64,000 bases of DNA. Source: Nocardia harenae NBRC 108248. GTDB taxonomy: Bacteria > Actinomycetota > Actinomycetes > Mycobacteriales > Mycobacteriaceae. The notes under the pieces were generated by a model, which saw only the letters and a program-made list of their open reading frames with translations, was not told the DNA's origin and did no database searches. Shown here piece after piece: positions 57,735-64,000 of the stretch. The DNA lies in the NCBI RefSeq assembly GCF_001612885.1, contig NZ_BDBH01000018.1, forward strand, positions 1 to 64,000, in the 5' to 3' direction. Numbering within the stretch: position 1 is the first letter of the stretch; the number at the start of each line of letters is the position of its first letter. The translations under genes were made by a program, and so were the position numbers.

Positions 57735-58598
57735 CTACCCGGAGATCCGGAAACCGGGGTCGATTCCCCAGATTGCCAATGTCAGAACAAGATTCGCGAA
57801 CACCATGAGGACGATCACCATCTTGATCGCCTGCCCCGCGGCCACCCCGACCCCCTCCGGCCCACCGGTGGCGGTGTAGCCGTAGTAGCACTGCACGAAG
57901 GTCGCGATGAGCACGAAGATCACCACCTTGAGCACCGAGAAGACGACGTCGGTTCCGATCAGGAACTGGAAGAAGTAATGGTCGTAGGTGCCTGCCGAGG
58001 TGCCGCCGAGGAACAGCACCGAGAGCTTGGTGGCCAGGTAGGCGGTGGCCAGCCCGACGGTGTAGAGCGGGACGATGGTCGCCGTCGCCGCGATCATCCT
58101 GGTGGTCACCAGGTACGGAAGCGGCCGGATGGCAATGGATTCCAGCGCGTCGATCTCCTCGGAGATGCGCATGGAGCCGAGCTGCGCGGTGAACCGGCAG
58201 CCCGCCTGGATGGCGAAGGCCAGCGTCGCCAGGATCGGCGCCAGCTCGCGGGTGGTGGCGAAGCCGGAGATGGCGCCGGTGAGCGGGCCCATGGTGAGCA
58301 GGTTCAGCGCGTTGTACGACTCCATGCCGACGGTCAGCCCGCCGAAGGCGCAGAGGATGATCACCACCCCGACGGTGCCGCCGCCGACCACCAGCGAGCC
58401 GTTGCCCCAGCCGACGTCGGCGGTGAGCCGCAGCACCTCCTTGCGGTAGTGCCGCAGCACGAACGGGATCGCCGCCAGTGCCTCGAAGAAGGTGACCGCG
58501 TGGTGCCCGAGCCGCATGTTGGCCCGGTAGGGCACGGCGAGTACCTGCCCGGTGCGGCGCAGCGGCCGCAGCACGGGCGGGGTGTACGTGCTGCCCAT
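57735..58598 (-). CDS. yrbEB: YrbE/MlaE-type ABC permease subunit B
   Basis: A 287-residue permease with about six membrane segments. The MlaE core (GPLTGAISGFATTRELAPIL, ALAFAIQAGCRFTAQLGSMR, ISEEIDALESIAIRPLPYLV) includes the EExDA loop that contacts the ATPase (Mkl). Partner of yrbEA, one base away. Moves lipid through the inner membrane for the Mce complex. Confidence 0.95.
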   Translation of the reverse strand: MGSTYTPPVLRPLRRTGQVLAVPYRANMRLGHHAVTFFEALAAIPFVLRHYRKEVLRLTADVGWGNGSLVVGGGTVGVVIILCAFGGLTVGMESYNALNLLTMGPLTGAISGFATTRELAPILATLAFAIQAGCRFTAQLGSMRISEEIDALESIAIRPLPYLVTTRMIAATATIVPLYTVGLATAYLATKLSVLFLGGTSAGTYDHYFFQFLIGTDVVFSVLKVVIFVLIATFVQCYYGYTATGGPEGVGVAAGQAIKMVIVLMVFANLVLTLAIWGIDPGFRISG

Positions 58599-58599
58599 C

Positions 58600-59454
58600 T
58601 CAGATCACCTTCGTCGGGAAGAGCGTGTTGTACAGCTGGGTGAGGATCACGTTGGTGGCGAAGAGCATGAGCGCCGAGGTGACCACCGCGGAGTTCACCG
58701 AGTTGGCGACGCCGCCGGGCCCGCCCTTGGTGTGCAGCCCGATGTCGCAGGCGATGATCGCGGTGAGCAGCCCGAAGATCGCCGCCTTGACCAGCGCCAC
58801 GATCAGGTCGTCGGCGACCGCGAAGGAGGCGAAGGAGCCGATGAAGGAGCCGGGCGTGCCGTCCTGGGCGTAGACATTGAACATGTAGGCGGTCGCGAAG
58901 CCGACGAAGACCACGAAGCCGCAGAGCAGCACGCTCACCAGGATCGCGGCCACCAGCCGCGGCGCCACCAGCCTGCGCACCGGGTCGACGCCCATCACCT
59001 TCATGGCGTCGATCTCCTCGCGGATGGTGCGCGAGCCGAGGTCGGCGCAGATCGACGACCCCACCGCGCCCGCGATCATCAGCGAGGTCACCAGCGGGGC
59101 GCCCTGCCGGATGATGCCGAGCCCGGCCACCGCGCCGATGAAGGTGGTGGCGCCGACCTGGTTCACCAGCGCGCCGACCTGGATCGAGACCACCACCGCG
59201 ATCGGAATCGCGACCAGCACGGTCGGCGCCGCGGAGACGCCGACCATGAAGGCGCACTGCTTGATGAACTCCTGGTACGGGAAGCGGCGCTGGATGATCG
59301 CCTCGACGAGCCCGATCAGCGCGTCCCGGCCCAGCAGCACCTGCCTGCCCAGGGTCTCCAGGGCCCGCTGCGGATGACGGCGCCACAGCCCGCGCAGGTC
59401 GTCGAAGGCCCGATCCAGGTCGGTGCGACCGGCCGGTCGCTGGGTGATGGTCAC
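58600..59454 (-). CDS. yrbEA: YrbE/MlaE-type ABC permease subunit A
   Basis: A 284-residue permease; motifs TFIGAVAGLGIIRQGAPLVT, IAGAVGSSICADLGSRTIRE and EEIDAMKVMGVDPVRRLVAP. GTG 59454 (TITQRPAGRTDLDRA) matches the family N-terminus better than the longer open frame. First gene of the mce operon; no ATPase gene is present, as expected since Mkl is encoded elsewhere. Confidence 0.94.
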   Translation of the reverse strand: MTITQRPAGRTDLDRAFDDLRGLWRRHPQRALETLGRQVLLGRDALIGLVEAIIQRRFPYQEFIKQCAFMVGVSAAPTVLVAIPIAVVVSIQVGALVNQVGATTFIGAVAGLGIIRQGAPLVTSLMIAGAVGSSICADLGSRTIREEIDAMKVMGVDPVRRLVAPRLVAAILVSVLLCGFVVFVGFATAYMFNVYAQDGTPGSFIGSFASFAVADDLIVALVKAAIFGLLTAIIACDIGLHTKGGPGGVANSVNSAVVTSALMLFATNVILTQLYNTLFPTKVI

Positions 59455-59570
59455 GCTGGCCTTTCTTGCCGGAGCCCTGCGGATGTTAATACTGATTCCA
59501 CTCACGCGGAGCCGAAACAGCCGGTTGACGTGAGAGACTCGAGCTTGGATGTTTCGCGTAGTTCGCTGTG
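59455..59570 (-). promoter_or_regulatory. Probable mce operon promoter region
   Basis: This gap is richer in A/T than its surroundings. On the minus strand TATTAACAT (near 59490) 35 bp before the yrbEA start could be a -10 element. No clear palindrome for the nearby double-TetR regulator was found by eye. Confidence 0.3.
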
Positions 59571-59777
59571 TCAGAGAGGGAGGAGGGGCAGCGGGTCCTG
59601 CCCGGTGAGGCCGCGTTGCAGCAGCACGAGCAGGATGCCGAGCAGCAGCACCGCGGCCGCCGCGCCGGCCAGGACGACGAGCCACAGCCCGAACCGGAGC
59701 GCCGGGTTCACCCGGATCCGGCCGCCGAGGACCCGCACCAGGATCACGACGACGTCGATCATCCAGACCAGCGCCAT
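59571..59777 (-). CDS. Small two-segment membrane protein
   Basis: A 68-residue protein, ALVWMIDVVVILVRVLGGRI then LRFGLWLVVLAGAAAAVLLL, with two hydrophobic segments. Its ATG shares a base with the stop of the gene upstream (TGATG). No family recognised. It lies before the mce operon on the same strand, and the 116 bp between may contain the operon promoter. Confidence 0.65.
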   Translation of the reverse strand: MALVWMIDVVVILVRVLGGRIRVNPALRFGLWLVVLAGAAAAVLLLGILLVLLQRGLTGQDPLPLLPL

Positions 59778-60001
59778 CACGTCATCGTCACGTTCGCGAC
59801 GAGCAGCACCGGCCAGCACACGATCGACCCGAGGAACGAGACGATCACGTCGATGCCGTGCAGGTTCCGCAGGTGCGCGGTGTGGGTGACGCTCCAGACC
59901 ACCCCGACGACGCCGTAGGGGATGCCGAGGAGGACCAGCGTCCCGATGAACTCGGACACCTTCATCTCGTAACTCAACAACCGGTCGAGCTTGGCGAGCA
60001 C
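59777..60001 (-). CDS. Small two-segment membrane protein
   Basis: A 74-residue protein. GTG 60001 (LAKLDRLLSYEMKVSEFIGT) follows a strong site GGAAGGAG by 6 bases; ATG 59965 is an alternative. Two hydrophobic segments (about 18-37 and 52-70). Its translation is coupled with the next small membrane protein. Paired small membrane proteins next to mce loci are known in mycobacteria, but I cannot name a family. Confidence 0.65.
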   Translation of the reverse strand: MLAKLDRLLSYEMKVSEFIGTLVLLGIPYGVVGVVWSVTHTAHLRNLHGIDVIVSFLGSIVCWPVLLVANVTMT

Positions 60002-60194
60002 GTACCGCTCCTTCCGTTCTCCGCCGCTGCGGAACGCTGCGATAGTACGCACGAAGTAGCCGATCTGGAAAGAACATCCCGACACTTATCTTGCTCTGAA
60101 CTTCTGAAACGCCACGAAAACACCGGGTATCCGGCTTCTCAGGAGCGCGAATCACCGATAACATACATGGCAGCACCCGATCCGGAGGAGACCG

Positions 60195-61091
60195 ATGACC
60201 GCCGCCGAACCGCTGCCCGCCCGCGTGCTGACGCTGGAGCGGACGCGTATCCCCATCCACGGTGCGCACCGTCCGTCCACCAAGCGGCCGCTCGCGATCA
60301 CCGACGCCCTCGACTTCTGGCAGTTCGCCGGGGCGGCGGCGAACGTGGTGATGCAGATGGCGAACCCGGGGGTCGGCTACGGCGTCGCGGAGAGCCGGGT
60401 GGAGTCCGGCTCGCTGCTGAAGCGCCCGTGGAAGCGGGCCCGCACCACCACCCAGTACCTCGCGGTCGCCATCCTCGGCACCGAGGAGGAGCGGGCCGCG
60501 CTGCGCGAGGCGATCAATGGGGCGCACCGGCAGGTGCGCTCGGAGCCCGGCGCCCCGGTGAAGTACAACGCCTTCGACCGCTCGCTGCAGATGTGGGTGG
60601 CGGCCTGCCTCTTCGTCGGCTTCGAGGACACCTACCAGCTGCTCAACGGCCGGATGAACGACGAGCAGCGGGAGGCCTTCTACGCCACCGCCTCGACGCT
60701 CGGCACCACGCTCCAGGTCACCGCGGACCAGTGGCCGCCGAACCGCGCCGCCTTCGACGAGTACTGGGTGCGGGCCTGCCAGGACGCGGTGCTCGACGAC
60801 TTCGTCCGCGGCTACCTGGACGTGTTGATCAACCTGCGGATGATCCACTGGTACCTGCGAATTCCCTTCCGCGGGCTGCTGAAGTTCCTCACCACCGGAT
60901 TCCTGGCGCCGTACTTCCGCGAGCAGCTGGGGCTGCGCTGGAGCGCGGCCGACCAGCGCCGCTTCGAGCACCTCTTCGTCTTCGTCGGGTTCGTCAACCG
61001 CTTCATCCCGCGGCCGCTCCGGCACGGCGGCAGCCTGACGCTGATGGCCGACGCCCGCAGGCGGATGCGGCGGGACAAGCCGCTGATCTGA
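60195..61091 (+). CDS. DUF2236/MpaB family oxygenase
   Basis: A 298-residue all-helical protein of the oxygenase MpaB/latex-clearing family (DUF2236), predicted haem-binding. ALDFWQFAGAAANVVMQMAN, RARTTTQYLAVAILGTEEER, AINGAHRQVRSEPGAPVKYN (the conserved His-x4 region binds haem) and ALQMWVAACLFVGFEDTYQL-like sequence are visible. GGAGGAG lies before ATG 60195. Close to the mce operon, so it may act on imported lipids. It ends in an intrinsic terminator. Confidence 0.9.
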   Translation: MTAAEPLPARVLTLERTRIPIHGAHRPSTKRPLAITDALDFWQFAGAAANVVMQMANPGVGYGVAESRVESGSLLKRPWKRARTTTQYLAVAILGTEEERAALREAINGAHRQVRSEPGAPVKYNAFDRSLQMWVAACLFVGFEDTYQLLNGRMNDEQREAFYATASTLGTTLQVTADQWPPNRAAFDEYWVRACQDAVLDDFVRGYLDVLINLRMIHWYLRIPFRGLLKFLTTGFLAPYFREQLGLRWSAADQRRFEHLFVFVGFVNRFIPRPLRHGGSLTLMADARRRMRRDKPLI

Positions 61092-61105
61092 GGTCGCCCG
61101 CCGCG

Positions 61106-61138
61106 CGCCGCCACCCCCGGGTGGCGGCGTTTTTTCTT
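61106..61138 (+). terminator. Intrinsic terminator of the MpaB-type gene
   Basis: A 10-bp GC-rich stem (CGCCGCCACC with GGTGGCGGCG) with a 4-base loop, followed by TTTTTTCTT. A textbook rho-independent terminator, rare in such high-GC genomes. It lies 15 bp after the stop and its T-tract abuts the next promoter. Confidence 0.9.
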
Positions 61139-61172
61139 GACAGATTGTTGGGTTTTCCTAATACTTCGATGT
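61137..61172 (+). promoter_or_regulatory. Consensus sigma-70-type promoter of a leaderless gene
   Basis: TTGACA (61137-61142), 16-base spacer, TAATAC (61159-61164). The ATG of the HTH gene is at 61173, 8 bp after the -10 box, so the transcript should start at or within a base or two of the start codon (leaderless). There is no ribosome binding site, consistent with this. Confidence 0.8.
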
Positions 61173-61442
61173 ATGAGCCCAGTGCGACGGGGGGAAACCC
61201 GTCCGATCTTCAATCGCATCGCGGTGCTGCGCGCGGAGCGCGCGCTGAGCCGGGCCCGGCTGGCCGAGCTGGTCGAGGTGAATCCGCAGACCGTCGGAGC
61301 GCTGGAGCGCGGCGACCACTACCCGAGCCTGGATCTGGCGCTGCGGCTCTGCGAGGTCTTCGGGCTGCCGGTGGAGGCGGTCTTCTCCCGCACCGAGTTC
61401 ACGCCGCTGTCGGCCGAGATGTATCGACGTACAGGAGAGTGA
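61173..61442 (+). CDS. XRE-family helix-turn-helix regulator
   Basis: An 89-residue protein: FNRIAVLRAERALSRARLAE, LVEVNPQTVGALERGDHYPS and LALRLCEVFGLPVEAVF form one HTH_3 domain. Leaderless (ATG 61173 at the transcription start). First of a four-gene operon with a membrane protein and an ABC transporter; small XRE proteins with such membrane partners often regulate them. Confidence 0.92.
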   Translation: MSPVRRGETRPIFNRIAVLRAERALSRARLAELVEVNPQTVGALERGDHYPSLDLALRLCEVFGLPVEAVFSRTEFTPLSAEMYRRTGE

Positions 61443-61443
61443 G

Positions 61444-61980
61444 ATGTCCGCGACCGATCTACTCGCGACCTACCAGGAATTCCGCACCCGCCGATTCCTG
61501 CGGAACGAGGCGCGCACCGGCGCCTGGCTGCCCGGCTGGCGCACCCGTTCCCGGCGCCGGGCGCTGGTGCTCGCGCTGGCCGCGCTCTTCACGGCCATGA
61601 TCGCGGTCGGCGCGGTGTGCGTGGTGAACATGGAGCTCGGGCCGCTGCTCTGGATTCCGCCGGTGCTGCTCTTCCTGCCGACCTGGACGGTGCTGCAGGT
61701 GGTGTCGAGCAGGCAGAGCGACGCGCCGCGGAACGCGCTGGACGAGTACGAGATCGCCGAGCGCGACGCGGCCAGGTCGATCGGGCTCACCATCACGCAG
61801 AGCGTGGCCATCATCCCGGTGTTCGCGCTCGTCGCCGCCGCCGCGATGGAGCGGCTGAGCATCGGGTTCGGCTACGCCTGCGGGCTGTGGATGATCACCG
61901 CGCTGCTCATCGGCGGCTGCTCCCCGGCCATGATCCTGGCCTGGAACCGGCGCGATATCGAGCCGGAGGTGCCGGCGTGA
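61444..61980 (+). CDS. Four-segment hypothetical membrane protein
   Basis: A 178-residue protein starting SATDLLATYQEFRTRRFLRN, with four hydrophobic segments (about 40-63, 65-87, 118-136 and 142-164). No family recognised. One base separates it from the XRE gene (GTGAGATG with GGAGAGTGAG before it), and its stop overlaps the ABC ATPase start by 3 bp. Operon mates suggest an accessory subunit of the exporter. Confidence 0.85.
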   Translation: MSATDLLATYQEFRTRRFLRNEARTGAWLPGWRTRSRRRALVLALAALFTAMIAVGAVCVVNMELGPLLWIPPVLLFLPTWTVLQVVSSRQSDAPRNALDEYEIAERDAARSIGLTITQSVAIIPVFALVAAAAMERLSIGFGYACGLWMITALLIGGCSPAMILAWNRRDIEPEVPA

Positions 61981-62948
61981 GCGAGTCGGGCCCGGAGGCG
62001 GGAGCGGAGCGTAGCCACGGAGAGCCCTCGCTCACGCCGAAAGCACACCGCGTGCCAGGGACGCTGGAACTGGACGGGCTGCGCAAGCGGTTCGGCGAGG
62101 TGACCGCGCTGGACGGGGTCGGGTTCGCGGTGGCGCCGGGCGAGATCTTCGGGTTCGTCGGGAGCAACGGCGCGGGCAAGACCACCACCATGCGGATCGT
62201 GCTCGGCGTGCTCGCCGCCGACGCGGGCAGCGTGCGGCTCGGCGGCCGCCCGGTGGACGCGGCGCTGCGCCGCACCATCGGCTACATGCCGGAGGAGCGC
62301 GGGCTCTACCCCAAGATGAAGGTCGGCGAGCAGCTCACGTACCTGGCCGAGCTGCACGGGTCGAGCGCGGCCGCGGCGCGCGAGGCGGTGCGGCACTGGA
62401 CCGAGCGGCTCGGCGTGGCCGACCGGATCGGCGCCACCGTCGACTCGCTGAGCCTCGGCAACCAGCAGCGGGTGCAGCTGGCCGCCGCGCTGGTGCACGA
62501 CCCCGCGCTGCTCGTGCTCGACGAGCCGTTCTCCGGGCTGGACCCGGTCGCCGTGGACGTGATGAGCGCGGTGCTGCGGGAGAAGGCCGACGCCGGGGTG
62601 CCGGTCGTCTTCTCCAGCCACCAGCTGGAGCTGGTGCAGCGGCTCTGCGACCGGGTCGGGATCATCGCGGCCGGGCGGATGCGGGTCACCGGCACCGTGC
62701 CCGAGCTGCGCGCGGGCGGCCGGCCCCGGCTGCTGGTGCGGGCGCCCGATGCCGCGCCGGACTGGGCCGCCGGGCTGCCCGGCGTGCTCGGCTGGGAGCG
62801 CGACGGCGACCGCACCGTGCTCACCCTCGCCCCCGGCGCCGACGAGCAGGCCCTGCTGGCGGCGGCGCTGCGCACCGGCCCGGTGCGCGAATTCGCCCCG
62901 CAGCAGCCGACCCTGGCCGAACTGTACCGAGAGGTGGTGGCGGGATGA
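61977..62948 (+). CDS. ABC transporter ATP-binding protein (NatA-like)
   Basis: A 323-residue ATPase. Walker A GFVGSNGAGKTTTMRIVL, Q-loop near YMPEERGLYPKMK, signature SLSLGNQQRVQLAAALVH (LSLGN instead of LSGGQ), Walker B LLVLDEPFSGLDPVA, and H-loop VVFSSHQLELV. The NatA-type C-terminal domain follows. GTG 61977 (site GGAGG) overlaps the previous stop; GTG near 62052 (PGTLELDGLRKRFG) is a possible start for the conserved core. Confidence 0.92.
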   Translation: MSESGPEAGAERSHGEPSLTPKAHRVPGTLELDGLRKRFGEVTALDGVGFAVAPGEIFGFVGSNGAGKTTTMRIVLGVLAADAGSVRLGGRPVDAALRRTIGYMPEERGLYPKMKVGEQLTYLAELHGSSAAAAREAVRHWTERLGVADRIGATVDSLSLGNQQRVQLAAALVHDPALLVLDEPFSGLDPVAVDVMSAVLREKADAGVPVVFSSHQLELVQRLCDRVGIIAAGRMRVTGTVPELRAGGRPRLLVRAPDAAPDWAAGLPGVLGWERDGDRTVLTLAPGADEQALLAAALRTGPVREFAPQQPTLAELYREVVAG

Positions 62949-64000
62949 CCGCGCCGAACCGGTGGCGCACCGTCGCCCTGATCGCCCGGCGCGAGTTCCT
63001 GGTCCAGGTGCGCGCCAAGAGCTTCCTGATCAGCACCGGGGTGGTGCTGGCCGCACTGGTGGCCGGGATCGCCGGAATCGCGGCCTTCGGCGGCGGTGAC
63101 GACGGCGCACGCCGCAGCACCGTCGCGGTGCTGCGGGACGAGACGCTGACGCCGTGGCTGACCAGCTCCGGCGCCGCCGTCGGCATCGAGGTCAGCGTCG
63201 CGGTGGTGCCGGACGTGGCCGCCGCGCGCGGCGCGGTCGAGGACGGCACCGTCGAGGCCGCGCTGATTCCCGGCGCCGATCGCGGTGTCGTGTTCACCGA
63301 GTCCGGGCTGGACGACGAGCTGCGCGCGGTGCTGGTCGCCGCGCTGGCCGGACGGGCCCAGGAACGGGCGCTGCTGGACCGGGACGTCGATCCGGCGTTG
63401 CTGCGCGCCGCGGCCGCCGTCCAGCTGGTCGAGGAGGCCACCGACCCGCCCGACCCGGCGGCCGGGGAGCGCGCGGTGCTCTCCATGTCCGTCGCCTTCG
63501 TGCTCTACCTGCAGATTCTGCTCTTCGGGGTGTACGTGGCGATGGGTGTGGTGGAGGAGAAGTCCAGCCGGGTGGTGGAGGTGCTGCTGGCGACGGTGCG
63601 GCCGCTGCAATTGCTGTGGGGCAAGATCATCGGGCTCGGCGTGGCCGGGCTGCTGCAGCTCACGCTGTACGGGGTGGCCGCGGTCGGCACCGCGCTCGCC
63701 ACCGGGGTGCTCACCCTCACCGGCACCGCGCTCGGCACGCTGGCGGGGGCGCTCGGCTGGTTCGTGCTCGGCTTCCTGTTCTTCGCGGTGCTCTACGCGG
63801 CGGCGGGCTCGCTGGTCTCCCGGCAGGAGGATGTGAACTCCACGACGACCCCGCTCACCGTGCTCATCGTCGCCATGTTCGGCACCGCCTCGGTGGCGGT
63901 GCGCGACCCCGACGGAACCCTGAGCGCCATTCTGAGCTGGGTGCCGCCCTTCTCCGCCATCCTCATGCCGCTGCGGATCGCCGCCGGCGTGGCGACGCCG
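62945..64000 (+). CDS. ABC-2 type transporter permease (NatB-like), partial
   Basis: Runs off the right edge; 352 codons are visible. TAPNRWRTVALIARREFLVQ is a typical NatB N-terminus, followed by the first membrane segment, an extracytoplasmic domain of about 130 residues, then segments LSMSVAFVLYLQILLFGVYV with GVVEEKSSRVVEVLLATVRP, the ABC-2 signature. The start overlaps the ATPase stop (ATGA). With the ATPase it forms an exporter related to sodium/drug NatAB pumps. Confidence 0.92.
   Translation, partial: MTAPNRWRTVALIARREFLVQVRAKSFLISTGVVLAALVAGIAGIAAFGGGDDGARRSTVAVLRDETLTPWLTSSGAAVGIEVSVAVVPDVAAARGAVEDGTVEAALIPGADRGVVFTESGLDDELRAVLVAALAGRAQERALLDRDVDPALLRAAAAVQLVEEATDPPDPAAGERAVLSMSVAFVLYLQILLFGVYVAMGVVEEKSSRVVEVLLATVRPLQLLWGKIIGLGVAGLLQLTLYGVAAVGTALATGVLTLTGTALGTLAGALGWFVLGFLFFAVLYAAAGSLVSRQEDVNSTTTPLTVLIVAMFGTASVAVRDPDGTLSAILSWVPPFSAILMPLRIAAGVATP

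Overview
The window is about 70 % GC chromosomal DNA from a mycolata actinomycete, most likely Nocardia. The main evidence is gene order. Long stretches match the Mycobacterium tuberculosis Rv2771c-Rv2847c block: dapB, pepR, pnp, rpsO, ribF, sirR/mntR, truB, pptT, pptH, dinF, nrnA, rbfA, infB, ylxR, nusA, rimP, the Rv2843/Rv2844 pair, proS, efpA and cysG. The glycine/proline-rich IF-2 N-terminus, the PptT carrier-protein activator and a complete mce operon fit this. No rRNA, CRISPR array or insertion sequence was seen.

Layout: (1) 1-1745 is a lower-GC accessory edge with a partial membrane protein, a HEPN-like protein and an intact flavodoxin-like gene lying against a truncated paralogue. (2) 1697-11926 is core: membrane protein, dapB, a zinc alcohol dehydrogenase, a divergent MFS/ArsR pair, pepR, pnp, rpsO, ribF. 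A 700-bp gap with large hairpins separates pnp from rpsO. (3) 12078 is mntR. Then 12901-25002 is a block of about 12 kb inserted, relative to the mycobacterial order, between mntR and truB. It holds a catabolic set (tartrate/isopropylmalate-type dehydrogenase, semialdehyde dehydrogenase, class III aminotransferase, DUF3830, amidase, 2-hydroxyacid dehydrogenase, two maleate-isomerase-family proteins, GntR regulator), an ECF42-type sigma factor with its DGPF partner, and a TetR/membrane protein pair. Two divergent promoters in the block share the same 16-bp palindrome-containing sequence, which suggests a GntR regulon. (4) 25007-36153 is the truB-pptT-pptH-MATE-nrnA-rbfA-ylxP-infB-ylxR-nusA-rimP translation/RNA block on the minus strand, with many 4-bp overlaps. 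(5) 36355-42257 holds glutathione peroxidase, the Rv2843/Rv2844-like pair, proS, an SDR, a frameshifted XRE regulator and yaaA.

(6) 42354-45475 is a second accessory pocket. It has a conserved hypothetical, then a non-coding stretch holding what reads as a circularly permuted tRNA: T-arm and 3' acceptor strand first, then 5' acceptor strand and D-arm, with a complete 7-bp acceptor match. Next to it is a large DUF262-DUF1524 protein with a C-terminal alkyltransferase-like domain, a likely GmrSD-like defence nuclease. (7) 45635-48448 returns to core with efpA and cysG. (8) 48666-59454 is a tandem-TetR regulator convergent with an mce lipid-uptake operon (yrbEA, yrbEB, mceA-F, mce-associated protein). 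(9) 59571-64000 has two tiny membrane proteins, an MpaB-type oxygenase ending in a textbook terminator, and a leaderless XRE regulator/membrane protein/ABC transporter operon that runs off the right end.

Start codons were chosen by gene overlap, ribosome binding sites and family N-termini. All functions are inferred from sequence reading alone.
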